This document shows, in pieces, positions 34,200-45,652 of a stretch of 64,000 bases of DNA. The position numbers were made by a program, and so were the translations under genes. Location of the stretch: the NCBI GenBank assembly GCA_032690845.1, contig CM064417.1:23352808-23416807 (forward strand), read 5' to 3'. This stretch comes from Eleusine coracana subsp. coracana (taxonomy: Eukaryota > Streptophyta > Magnoliopsida > Poales > Poaceae). Every line of letters starts with the position of its first letter. Within the stretch, counting starts at the first letter, position 1. The notes beneath the pieces were generated by a model, which did no database searches, was not told the origin of the DNA, and saw only the letters and a program-made list of their open reading frames with translations.

Positions 34200-36445
34200 C
34201 GATCGGAGTTGGATGCTGTCGACACAAAAAGATCAGGCTTGGCACAACGGAGTTGAAGAATTCCTTAAAACACCTTTGAGGGCACTTTTCCAAGAGAGAC
34301 TGTGAAATGTCCATGTACTAGGTCTGGCTGCATGCATTCAGAACAAAGGTTGAGGTTGAACAACACCTGCTTAGCAAAGGGTTTTATAACAATTTAATAA
34401 CATAGAAACATCATTTTCATCGTCCTGCTACTGAGCCTATGGTTCTGGATGATAATCGGGATTTTATTGATGGAGGCCAACCTGCTCTTGATGGCCCCTC
34501 TGTTAAAAATCTGATTGAATCACTAATCACTGGTGCTATACATGGAGAGCTTAGCGGAAGCAGCAATAATACCGAGGAGCCAAATGAGTCAGCAAAGGTT
34601 TTTTTTCAAATTAATGAAAGAAGCAAAGGAAGAATTGTACCCGGGTTGTAAGGAGGCTACAAAAGTATCTTTCATTGTGAGGATATTTCAGATGAAGTGC
34701 ATGTTTGGAATTAGCAACAATGCTATGAACCAGATCCTTCGATTAATATGTCTTTTGCTCCCCAATGGACATTGTGTCCCAGATACATTGGAAAAAGTTT
34801 GAAAGGTAGTTCGAGACCTTGGCCTGGACTATGTGAAGATTCATGCTTGTGTTAATGACTGTGTGTTATTTCATGGAGAATACCAAGATCTGCATGAGTG
34901 TCCAACATGCGGACAAAGTAGGTGGAAAAATGCTGATTCAGAGGGGCATGCAGAGGGTGGTGCCATTCATGATGGTGGAGTAAAGATGAAGAAGCTCTTT
35001 CCTGAAAAAATATTGTGGTACTTTCCACTTATTCATCGACTTCAAAGATTATATATGAATGCGACCACATCGAAGCAAATGCTTTGGCATGCTACTAATG
35101 AACTGGTTGAAGATGGGAAAGTTCGGGACCCAGCCAACTCATTGGCATGGAAGCACGAAGATGACCTGAATAAGGACTTTGCACTGGAGCCACGTAATGT
35201 TAGGCTAGGACTTGCATCAGATGGCTTCATTTCATTTGGGATGTTGAATGTGAATTACACTACATGGCCGGTGCTCCTAATTCCTTATAACCTGCCTCCA
35301 TGGTTTTTCTTGAAACAGTCTTATTGGATGATGTCGATGCTCATTCCAGGGCATAGTCTCCACGAATTAACATTGATATGTATTTGCAGCCTCTGATTGA
35401 TGAGCTGAAAGATCTCTGGATTAAAGTTGTTGTGACTTGGATGCAAAAGCAAAGAAGAATTTTAATCTACATGCAGTTCTTCTTTGGACAATAAATGATT
35501 TTCCTGCATATGCGATGTTATCTAGTTGGAGCACAAAAGGAAAGTTTGCTTGTCCTTATTGGCACAAGGATACAGATTACTTGTGGTTACAACATGGTAG
35601 AAAGCATTGCTATATGGGACATCATCGTTTTTTGCCTTGAGGCCACAAGTGGCAGATGAACAAGGTGAGCTTCAATGACAAGGTTGAAGAGAGGGAGCCT
35701 CCAGTACCGCTAATTGGTGAACAAGTTTTGCAGCATTACGAGAGTTTTGAGCAAGTATATTTTGGAAAGACTACCACAGGGAAGAGGAAGCACCGAGATG
35801 AAGATAGTAGGTGGCACAACTAGAGGAAGAAGAGTGTTTTTTTTTCAGCTTCCTTACTAGAAAACATTGCTGATGTGCCATAATCTAGATGTCATGCACA
35901 TTAAGAAGAATATTTGTGAGAGCTTGATAGCGACTTTGCTTGGTTTAGCTGATAAATGTAAGGATGGTGAGAAGGCATGACTTTATTTGCAAGAATTGGG
36001 TATAAGGAAGGATCAACATCCATTGCAAGAGAAAGGTAAATACACTTTTCCACCATCATTGTACACGTTAGGAAAAGAGGAGAAGGATTTTTTTTGCAAT
36101 TTTCTACAACATTCAGATGCCACATGGGTATGCCTCCCATATCAGGAGGTGTGTTGATGTCAGTGGCTGTAAGGTAACTAGACTTAAAAGTCATGACTAC
36201 CATGTTTTATTACAAAAACTTCTACCCTTGGTGGTACGCAACATATTACCTGAGGATGTAGTGGTCGGCATCATTGAACTCAGTAGGTTTTTTAACACAA
36301 TATGTTCAAAGGAGCTTAAGGATGCTGAACTTGAAAAACTTGACAAATCTATTGGTGAGACCCTTTGTCGCCTTGAGATGATTTTTCCGCCTGCTTTTTT
36401 GATATTATGATGCACTTACTAGTTTATATTGCTTGGGAGGCTAAC
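34200..36445 (+). pseudogene. TNP2 transposase of the CACTA, N-terminal and catalytic part
   Basis: Near 34205 the frame opens with DRSWML and, after a frameshift, VKCPCTRSGCMHSEQR, the Transpos_assoc-type N-terminal Cys region. At 34590-34800 are KEAKEELYPGCKEATKVSFI and NAMNQILRLICLLLPNG, ended by an in-frame TGA. From 34806 the frame continues VVRDLGLDYVKIHACVNDCV, HECPTCGQSRWK, LKRLY-like residues, ADSLAW-like NSLAWKHEDDLNKDFALEPR and NVRLGLASDGFISFGMLNVN, then WPVLLIPYNLPPW, the core of the TNP2 family. After more frame changes come LLWTINDFPAYAMLSSWSTK and GRKHCYMGHHRFLP (35460-35640), NLDVMHIKKNICES (35883) and the DUF4218 start LLQKLLPLVVRNILPEDVVV (36206). TNP2 cuts at the TIRs; this copy cannot be translated intact. 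Confidence 0.85.
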
Positions 36446-36450
36446 TACGA

Positions 36451-38314
36451 TTGTACGGATCATGACCATTGAGGTCGCCCGAGGTATGGATGTTTTGGTG
36501 ATGAATGACGAACATGAAATGTAACAAATGTCTACACGAGTGTTGTTCGTGTAGGAAACCTTTTCTACTCTATGATGATTATTGATGGTTGCCTTGGCAA
36601 TGGATGACAATGACCACAAGTATGGAGCTTGGTGATCTTGATGAAGTCCAAGGGTTGATGGAGATGGATCAAGGCTAAGGACAAGGTATGGAGCAAGTGT
36701 TGGGAACACTTGTCTAGTTGTTAGGGCTTTGAGTCCATAGGAAAAACCGAACTATCTAGGGGGTCTAGGTCATGTCTCTTAGGTCACGAGTAGTCGGTGA
36801 TGTGCATTGATGCTTAGTGAAATCACAAGCACTAGGTGACAGTGAAGAAGCCAAGGAGCTGTTCGGAGAAGCCGAGAAACGAAGTCAAGCGAGGACAAGG
36901 AGTTTTAGCTTCTGGATAGAGTCACCAGACAGAGGGGTCAGTAGAGACCAGACTATATGGTCACTAGGAGATCAGGCAATCCAGAGAAAAGACTCAGCGA
37001 GGAATTTGCATGACTTGTAGTCTGTAGAGACCAGATGGTCCCGTCTATAGACCGGACGGTCCGGCCTGTACTGGTCGACCCGGGGCAGAGAGGAAGCGAG
37101 CTCAGGAATGTTTTTGCAATGGAGAGAGAAACGGACCATATGGTCCGGTCAGCTGACCGTACGGTCCAGTCAGTTCGTCAATATGCTGACCCAGAAGGTT
37201 GATTTCGTGGAGCAACAACTACTCGGAGGTTGGAAGCCTATATAACTTCGTTGCTGGGGTCTTGGAGACCTCTCTTGGCCAATGGAATTGCTTGGAGCAT
37301 TTGGTGAGAGCCAAGAGGAAAAGAGGAGAGCACTAGAAGGAGATATTGCATATCTTGAGAGTGCTAGAGAGAGTATGTTGAGCATCTTGCACATCTAAGG
37401 CTAGGGTGTCCTTGAGGGTGCGATCTAGGTTGTTACTCTTGGTCTATGGTGAGACCTAAACCGGTTAGGTGTCGGTGATCGAGCCTATAGTGATCGGTTG
37501 TGAAGGCCATCACACGTTTGTACACGGTTTGAGCCCACCGGTGAAAGGGGCATCAATAGTGAGCAAAAAATCTAGATGTCATGCACATATAGAAGAATAT
37601 TTGCAAGAGCAAACCATGTCTTCACTCCAGGAGTGATTGCAGGATCATGTGCGAGAATTCCACATTGGTGGCGGGAGGGACCGGTACTCCAGCGGGAGTG
37701 GTCCAACGAGGAGTAGGGGAAGGCACCATCCTTTCGAGACATCGGGAAAAAATCATGAGCATTCCTTGACCCTCTCCTTACTATGATGCTTTACTTTCCG
37801 CATTTACATACCATGCTATTCATGCTTGTGTGGTCACTTTGCCCTTGTCGATTATCTTGTAGAATTGCAAGAATAGGCTTCTTACTTGCTAGTTGTGCTT
37901 TAGCTTTCACATTTGACCACTAGCATGTGTAGGAGTTGCATTGGCTTGTTTGATCACCCTAGTATGTATTGTGTTACTCATGCTCGTGTGCTTACCATGT
38001 GCTTGTTGATGTAGTAGCTTTGTATGAGTAGGATCCTATGCTAGCTATTTGTGTGCTTCCGCGTGTCTTTGATTACTAGCTTGCATAGAAGTTGTATTAC
38101 CTTGTGTGATCCACTAGTATGCTTAGGTTGTTGTTCCTTTCATAGATTCATTACCTTGTGTGATCCACCGCGTGTCTTTGCTTAGCTTATGATCACCACT
38201 AGAATTGTGTAGGAGTCGTTTTGGGTGATCAGTTTTAGGAATTAGCGAATTTGGTACATAGTACGAGTTCTCGATTCACCCCCCCCCCCCCGTCTCAGTC
38301 ACTCGATCTTTTCA
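36451..38314 (+). mobile_element. Solo LTR, SIRE/Maximus-like copia, inserted in TNP2
   Basis: The 1864-bp insert begins TGTACGGATCATG and ends CTTTTCA, flanked by ACGAT (36446-36450) and ACGGT (38315-38319). These copies match at 4 of 5 positions and fit the expected TNP2 target. Removing it places TNP2 EANY next to GGPVWYRWMYP. It has a CTATATAA box at 37238-37245 and a run of 13 C just before the 3' end, as does the other copia LTR at 45653. No internal region remains, so it is a solo LTR. A 42-bp stretch at 37569-37610 resembles TNP2 itself. Confidence 0.75.
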
Positions 38315-38566
38315 ACGGTGGCCCAGTTTGGTACAGATGGATGTATCCAGCTGAGGGGTACCAGCGTAGGGTCATGGGCTACGTGAGTAACAATGCATGT
38401 CTTGAAGGTTCAATAGCAGAGATATATCTCTCAGAGAAGTGCCTTACATTTTGTTCTTGCTTCTTTGAAGATGTTAGTACAAAGATCGATCGGCCAGAGC
38501 GTCAAGAAAAGAACGTTGTTAGTGAACCACCTTCTAATGGTATAAGCGTATTCTATAGCAGGGACT
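38315..38566 (+). pseudogene. TNP2 transposase, middle segment (DUF4218)
   Basis: An open frame gives GGPVWYRWMYPAEGYQRRVM, NNACLEGSIAEIYLSEKCLT and FEDVSTKIDRPERQE, ending VFYSRD. This is the DUF4218 part of TNP2 (GGPVxYRWMYPxER, EGSIAEGYxxEECLTFCSxYL). It is collinear with the preceding segment across the solo LTR, and with the segment at 47392 across the copia insertion (SRD followed by YTKKTP). Confidence 0.88.
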
Positions 38567-38567
38567 G

Positions 38568-38580
38568 TGGTATCAGAGCC
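38568..38580 (+). other. Primer-binding site of the copia element (tRNA-iMet)
   Basis: TGGTATCAGAGCC is the standard plant initiator-tRNA-Met primer-binding site. Unusually it abuts the target duplication instead of following an LTR. Confidence 0.9.
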
Positions 38581-38610
38581 GGTTTGATCACTAGTTGATC
38601 TTCACTGGCT

Positions 38611-40359
38611 TTGTCATCTGAAGGCAACATGAAGAAGCGTGCAGTGAAGCTCTGGATGATTGATGGAGAGGACTTTCCCTATTGGAAGTCACGGAGAAAG
38701 TCTTATCTCTTAAGCCAAGGACGTGCAATTTGGGAGATCGTTGAGCAGGAGTATGCTATACCACAAGACCTCAACACTGCATCTGTAGGTGAGTTAATCA
38801 GTTATGAGAACAACTCCAAAGCTGTCAATATCCTGCTTTCTGCTCTAGGTAGGAATCAACATGACCGTGTTGCTCATCTTGATACCGCACATGCCATTTG
38901 GGCAAAGCTTTGCACGTACCATGAGGGTACCAATCTAGTCAAGTCTATGCATAAGGATTCTTGCAATAGACAGTACCAAACCTTTGCACAAAAACCTGGC
39001 GAGTCACTAGATCTCATTTTTTGTAGGTTTGAGGCCATTGTGTGCCACTTGCGGGCTTGTGGTAACCTTGTATATAGTGATAATGATAGAGCTAAGCAAT
39101 TGCTATATTCACTTGATGAAAATGCTTGGGGGGTTAAGATTGCTGCACTAGAAGAAACTGCTGATTTCAATACCCTGGACAGTGAGCAGCTGTATAGCAA
39201 GCTAAAATCTCATGAACTGTCTAGGAAGTCTCGTCCTAATGTTGGTAATCCTGCTTCTTGCATGGCTTTGCTTTCTAGCTCTCAAAAGGGTACTCATAGT
39301 GGTGCTTCTTATGGAACTAACCCCTCACTTGACAAGTCTTCTTTGGAGTTTGCTCTTTCTTCTCTTGTTGCAGCTTTCAATGAAAAGATGGAGTGCATTC
39401 TTGACGAGGAGCTATCCTTGCTCACATGGAAGTTCAGGAAGTTCTACAACAACCGCAAGGAGAGAAGAAGAGGTGGTTCAAGAACCTGCTTTGAGTGTGG
39501 TGACCTAGGATACTTTATTGCTGAGTGCCCCAAGAAAAAGAAGAAGGTCGGGTACTACGACAACAACACTGAAGATTTCAAGCAGAAGAAGAACCTCTTC
39601 TACAAGAAAGGCAAGAGCTCTAAGAAGTTCGCCAAGGCCATTGCACGCACCTGTGTTGCTGCCTTGAGCGACATTGACCTCACATCAAGCAAAGGCCTTA
39701 CAAGCTCTAAGGAGGAGGTTGAGAAGCCATGAGTCAAGAGGAAGGACGACTTCACCGAGCTTTGCTTCATGGCAAAGAACAATCATGACACCAACTCTGG
39801 CTTCGACTCCGACACAAGCGAGGTACCTCCTACTCTTGATGAGCTCTCTTCTGAACTTGATCATTTGCGCGATATTCTGCTCATACAAGATGATAAGCTT
39901 TGCAGCGCTGTTCATGAGAATAGAGAGTTTAAGTCTAAGTTGGAGAGTGTTGAGTATGAGATCACCTCACTTAGTTGCAAGCTTGCTAAAAATGCTGATG
40001 TTGAGTGTGAGTCTTGTCAAGTTGTGATGAATGATTTCAGTCAAAGGGAAAGTGCGCGTGCTCAAGTTGCTAGTCTGCTTGAGAGTGCTCTTAAAGAGCT
40101 TGATGAATTCAAAGCTAGACCAACTCTTTTGGGTGCATGTGAGAAGTGCCCCAAGCTCACTAATGAGTTGGAAGCTCAAACCCTAAAAGTCAAAGAGCTC
40201 AAGTCCAAGCTGCTAGATGAGACTCGCTCGAAAGTTCTCCCGCCACCATGTGTAGTGTGTGGCTTTCTTAAGGATAAGCTTGCAATCACTAGAGAAGAAA
40301 ATAAAATCCTAACCCAAGAAAATGACTATCTCATCTATTGTCTCAAAGAACCCGAGTGA
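38611..40359 (+). pseudogene. Copia gag polyprotein
   Basis: One frame is open from 38611 to 39732, broken by an in-frame TGA, and resumes to 40359. The first part has the UBN2-type gag domain: LWMIDGEDFPYWKSRRKSYL, AHAIWAKLCTYHEGT, PGESLDLIFCRFEAIVCHLR and GDRAKQLLYSL-like residues. The zinc knuckle is CFECGDLGYFIAEC, in which the usual His is Tyr. After the stop, ELCFMAKNNHDTNSGFDSDT leads into a long coiled coil (LDHLRDILLIQDDKL and onward). In SIRE-type elements this coiled coil is part of gag. A second Cys motif (CMFCGRKGQLDEFYYR, about 40630) is in another frame and has lost its His and last Cys. Gag forms the particle; this copy is disrupted. Confidence 0.88.
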
Positions 40360-41099
40360 GCGAGGAGAAGATTGAGAGTGACTTGGCAAGAGTCAAAGAA
40401 AGTGCCAGTAGGTCAACCTACAACTTGGGCTTGGGATTTGAGAGGTGTGACAAGGAGAGTGAGAATGTGGGTAAGTTTGTGCCTAGATCTAGCTAAAATA
40501 ATAAGGAACAATCCATCAAACCCACTGACACATACTATCCACCTAACTCCAATCCTTCCTTCAACCCAAAGCAAGCCGAGAAACCAAAACCCAAACCCAC
40601 TACGCAAGCTAAGCATAAACATCAGAGTGTCTACATTTGCATGTTCTGTGGTCGTAAGGGTCAATTGGATGAGTTCTATTATAGGCTAAGAGGATTGAGA
40701 GGATGCAAGCTGGGTTAACTAGAAATGTGCATCATGATGATTTTGTTGGTTTTCAACCTCGCTCTTTTTCTCGTGTCTATCGTGGATAGAGCCATTTCTC
40801 ATATGGCTTTGATTCATGAAACAGAGGCTTTGCGCAGCAGCGCTTTGGCGCCCCACGTTTTCCCCATCATGGTTAGCGTCGCTCACGTGGATTTGGCTTT
40901 CACACAGATAATTTCTATCCTCACAACCTCAGGTTTGAGTCGAGACGCTTTGACAGGCCATGTTTTTCCCCATCGTTTTTCTCGTCCCAAGCGTTCGAGT
41001 GGTAGTGTGCAAAGAGTTGTGATAACCCCTGTTGATTGTGTGATTCAGTGCTGGCTTCCCAAGAGCTTTCTTTCTAACCCCAGCACTGAGTCATCGATC

Positions 41100-41555
41100 T
41101 TTCCTTCTCGTTCTTTGTAGGTAGCAGGTGGAGGCCTGGACAACAAATGGTTGATGGACTTCGGGTGTTCACGCCACATGACCGGAGATGCAAAGTGGTT
41201 CTCCAGCCTCACTCCCTTGAAGCGCCGGGAGTATGTGACCCTTGGAGATGACAAGAGAGGGAGGGTGAAGGCAAGAGACGCGGTAAAGGTAAATGAAAAA
41301 TTCACTCTCAAGGATGTTGGTTTGGTTGAGCATCTCAAGTACAATCTCCTCTCTGTCTCTCAGTTGCTTGATGTTGGTTTGGAAGTGCACTTTAAGAAAA
41401 ATGCTTCTTTTGTTCTTGATTCGAATGGCTCTTTGGTTTGTGGATTTCTAGCACTGGGAAAGTTTTTTAGGCCAATTTTGTTGTCTCTCCTGGTTCTCAC
41501 AAGTGCTTGTTTGCTCAAACTTCTTCTGAGCTCTAGAAATGACATAGGAGACTAG
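41100..41555 (+). pseudogene. Copia protease region
   Basis: LDNKWLMDFGCSRHMTG holds the copia protease signature, normally DSGCSRHMTG, with Ser changed to Phe next to the catalytic Asp. Downstream are VTLGDDKRGRVKARDAVKV and VEHLKYNLLSVSQLLDVGLE, typical of this domain and the gag_pre-integrase link. The frame then drifts and ends at a stop (41555). Confidence 0.85.
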
Positions 41556-41560
41556 GTCAC

Positions 41561-42655
41561 GTGAGCTTTGACTGGCTTTGTCGCTTGAGTGGCCTAGGTT
41601 TGATCCGAGGATTGCCTAAGCTCAAATTTGATAAGGATTTGGTTTTTGCTCCTTGTCATCCTGGGAAAATGATTGCCGCTTCTCATCCACCAATTAATTT
41701 GGTGATGACTGAATGCCCTGGAGAGTTGCTTCACATGGACACTGTTGGTCCTTCTCGGGTTCGTTCGGGGGGTGGGAAGTGGTATGTTCTTATGATTGTT
41801 GATGACTACTCTCGCTACTCTTGGGTTTACTTTCTTGAGAGCAAGGATGAAGTGTTTTATCACTTTCAGAGCTTAGCTTTGAGGTTGTTCAAGCAACTCC
41901 CTAGTGCATTACGAGCAATCCGCAATGATAATGGCACCGAGTTCAAGAACTCCTCCTTGGATGCTTTTTGCCTTGAGCATGGTATTGATCATCAGTTTTC
42001 AGCACCTCATGTCCCTCAGCAGAGTGGTGTGGTCGAAAGAAACAGAACCTTGGTGCAAATGGCCCAGACAATGCTCAATGAGCATAGGACTCCTAGGCGA
42101 TTCTGGGCTGAGGCCATTAGCACTGCTTGCTATGTTTCCAATTGGGTTTTCTTGCACTCAATTCTTAATGTGACTTCCTATGAGCTACGCTTTGGGAGGA
42201 AGCCATCTGTTTCTCATTTGCATGCTTTTGGTTGCAAGTGCTTCATTCTCAAGCATGACAATCTTGATAAGTTCGAGTTGAGATCTTCTGATGGCATCTT
42301 TCTTGGCTACACCCTTCATGGCCATTCCTACAGAGTTTTGAATTTAGAGACTAACACCACCATAGAGTCCTACGATGTAAACTTTGATGAATCAAACTTT
42401 TGTGCAAGCAATGTGGTTGTGACTGTAGGTAACAGGGAGATGGAGGAGAGTATCTTTGTAGAAGAAGACCTACAGGGCTTGGATGATGATGATGATGAGT
42501 CATTACATCCCACATCCGAGCTTGTTCCCACTACTTCCACCACTCCAGCAGAGGGCCCAGAAGCTTCTACAACGACCTTAGCAGCTGTCGAGCTAGCTCC
42601 AGCTATGGTTGAGGGGGAGGTACGCTCTAAGAGAGAGGCTCCTCACCACATTTAG
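41561..42655 (+). pseudogene. Copia integrase
   Basis: Open for 364 codons. SFDWLCRLSGLGLIRGLPKL belongs to the pre-integrase zinc region, though its usual Cys positions are degraded (CHPGKM). The DDE core is complete: HMDTVGPSRVRS, RNDNGTEFKNSSLDAFC and PQQSGVVERNRTLVQMAQTM. The C-terminal part (GIFLGYTLHGHSYRVLNLET) is the usual segment before RT, followed by an acidic linker. Since the three catalytic residues are present, this is the best-preserved domain of the element, but the polyprotein is broken both upstream and downstream (TAG at 42653). Confidence 0.88.
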
Positions 42656-42676
42656 CGTCAACATCCACCTCAACAG

Positions 42677-44195
42677 ATGATCGGCAATCTCTATGAGAGG
42701 GCAACAAGGTCAAGGTCTGTACATCTCGCCTGCTTTACCAATTCTCTCTTTGTTGCCACCTTTAAACCTCAGGATGTTGGACACGCACCATCTGATGAAC
42801 ATTGGGTCAATGCCACGTATGAGGAGTTGGAAAACTTTGAGAGAAACAAAGTGTGGACCCTAGTAGAGCCTCCTGTTGGTGCCAATGTTATAGGAACCAA
42901 GTGGGTTTTCAAAAACAAGCATGGGGAAGATGGTGAGGTTGTTAGAAATAAGGCTAGGCTTGTTTCCCAGGGATTCAGTCAAGTGGAGGGCTTAGACTAT
43001 GGGGAAACCTTTGCTCCTGTTGCACACATAGATGCCATTAGGATCTTGCTTGCATTTGCAGCGTCTAAGGGCATTAGACTCTATCAACTGATGTCAAGAG
43101 TGCTTTCCTAAATGGTTTCATAGAGGAAGAGGTTTATGTGAAACAACCACCTAGCTTTGAGCACCACAAATACCCAAACCATGTGTACAAGTTTCAGAAG
43201 GTTTGTATGAGCTGAAGCAAGCACCTAGGCCATGGTATGCTAGGCTTAAGACCTTCTTGCTAGAGCGCGGGTATGTCATGGCGTGTGTTGACAAAACCTT
43301 GTTTACTCTAAAGCATGGCAATGACTTTCTAATGGTTCAGATATACGTGGATGATATCATCTTTGGAGGTTCCTCTCATGCTCTTGTGTCCAGATTTCAA
43401 CAAGCTATGGAAAGTGAATTTTAGATGTCGATGATGGGTGAGCTCACCTTCTTTCTTGGACTTCAAATCAAGCAGTGCAAGCAAGGAACCTTCATACATC
43501 AAGCCAAATACACGAAGGATCTCCTGAAGAAGTTCGACATGGTCAATATGAAGCCGTTGTCAACACCAATATCCACAACAACGGCACTTGACTCTGACGA
43601 AGATTGTGAAGCGGTGGATCAAAGAAAGTACAAGAGCATGATTGGCTCCCTCTTGTACTTGATGGCGACAAGACACGACATACACTTTGCAGTGTGTCTT
43701 TGTGCTTCATTTCAGGCTTCTCCAAGGGTGACTCATCGTAAGGCTATCAAGCGCATCTTTAGGTATCTCAAATACACCGTTGAGTTCGGTCTTTTTTACT
43801 CTGCATCTTCATCTCTTGATCTCATTGGGTATTCGGATTGCTAGGTGTAGAATTGATAGGAAGAGCACTTCTGGTACTTGCCATTTCTTGGGTACTTCCT
43901 TGATCTGTTGGTCTTCTCATAAGCAGTCGAGTATAGCCCAATCCACCACAAAGGCTGAGTATGTTGTTGCTGCTCATAAATCATATGGATAGTATCCACC
44001 ATGAGAGACTATGGGTTAATCTTTAAGAGTGTTCCACTCATGTGTGATAACTCCAGTGCCATATGCCTAGCCAAGAACCCAGTCCTACATGGTAAGGTCA
44101 AACACATACATGTGAGAAGGGAGATATTGAGCTCAAATACATTGACACTAAACACCAATTGGCTGATATTCTCACCAAGCTGCTGGATGCTTTGA
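42677..44195 (+). pseudogene. Copia reverse transcriptase and RNase H
   Basis: RT begins LENFERNKVWTLVEPPVGAN, then GTKWVFKNKHGEDGEVVRNK, ARLVSQGFSQVEGLDYGETF and APVAHIDAIRILLAFAA. A frameshift occurs near 43085 in the DVKSAFLNG region. It continues with YELKQAPRPWYARLKTFL and the YVDDIIFGG box, an in-frame TAG (43422), then LTFFLGLQIKQCKQGTFIHQ. RNase H includes STSGTCHFLGTSLICWSSHK, TTKAEYVVAA and LMCDNSSAICLAKNPVLHGK, with further frame changes. The order and motifs are those of Ty1/copia pol. RT converts RNA to cDNA; this copy is inactive. Confidence 0.9.
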
Positions 44196-45652
44196 GATTT
44201 GCTATTCTTTGGGGGGGAGCTTGGTGTTTGCCATCCTTATGGCATCATTTGCGGCGGAGTTGGTGTTCTCTTGTATATATGTATCTTAACTTTTTGCATT
44301 GCATCTCATATGTAATATATGCATTGGTAGATGAGCTTTGATTCTTATGCTTTCTTGCATTTCTCTTTGCTATGATTGAGCTTGAGCTAAGTTGTGTGGA
44401 TGTGATAGTAATCTCTAATGCTTAGATTTTCTAGATGGCTTGTTATAGACTCTTTTGAGCAACTTGCTAATCTTAAAGGTAAACTTAGCTTCTTGGGAAC
44501 CTTATGCACTAATCATGCTAAGACTTGCTCACCATGTGCATAATTGCTTTTATCCCTGTCAAGACTTGTGTTGAGGCTAGTCTAGAGGATATCTTGGCTT
44601 TGGCAACTTGTGTTTGCGAAATGTGGCTTTGCAAATGTTTAGGACATGATGGAACATTGTGGGAACGTTTGTTCCTTTTGCCGCAAAGGCATGCTCATCC
44701 TTATGCTTTTAATTTGCAAAATAAATTGACTGTGCTTCGAAGCCTCGGGGTGTTTACCGTACCCAGTCATGCGACCCTCCGCATGGATTAGAAGTAACAT
44801 AAAAATGCTAAATCCAAACATTGTACTTCAGAGCCTCGGGGTGTTTGCCATACCCAGTCGTGCGACCCTCCGCACGGACTAGAAGATACATGAGGATCAC
44901 ATAAGAATAATGCTTTTCTCTTTTCTTATGAGTCTCTGTTGCATATGTGAGCGTTTGCAGGGCTTATTTTCTGTGAATGCTTGTTGCCTTGGGTGAGATT
45001 GAGACTGGCTAGTTTCCTTTGATTCACTTGATGCCTGTTCTGCCTTCGATGGGAGTACTTACACATGTGGTGGTAGTTTTTCTCATGATGAGCAAATTTG
45101 ATTCTATCTAAGCCAGTTAATCTTTTTGCTTAGCTTGTATAGCTCTTGGTATTTATGCCTTGCTATCTATTTTTGTCTTTGTATGATGGTGAGCTATGGC
45201 TTTTACACTTCATGGCTCTATGTTTTTTATTAGCAAAGTTAAATGCTTGTTTGCATAATTGTTGAAGCTCCTTAGGCTTGCATTTTCATGCATTTTTGCT
45301 TGTTCTTTTGCTTCTTTGATGAGTTCATTGCCAAAGGGGGAGGAAATACTGGGTCATGCACAAATAATCCTAAGAAACTTAAAATGATCCATTTTGCATT
45401 ACATGACACCAACCACAAGTTGAGGGGGAGCATATCATGTCCTTGAGCGTTTTTCATGCGCTTTTCACAATCTTTGCGTTCTCGAGTGGCTTTTTGTTAA
45501 CTCTTGGTTTTGTGATCCAGCTTATACTAGATGGCTACTTTTCATCTTTTCTTTGGGTTTTTTGCCAAATGGATGTGCTTATTTGGTTTCGCATTTCAAA
45601 TATCTAAGCTTTGTGCATTTTATGTTGTCAATGTACTCATCAAGGGGGAGAT
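44196..45652 (+). other. Copia 3' untranslated region with tandem repeat and polypurine tract
   Basis: Non-coding sequence between RNase H and the 3' LTR. Two diverged copies of an unit of about 86 bp (AGCCTCGGGGTGTTTACCGT and ACCCAGTCATGCGACCCTCC) lie at about 44740-44895. It ends with the polypurine tract AAGGGGGAGAT (45642-45652) next to the LTR. Several AGGGGGAG copies occur upstream (45336, 45425). Confidence 0.75.
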
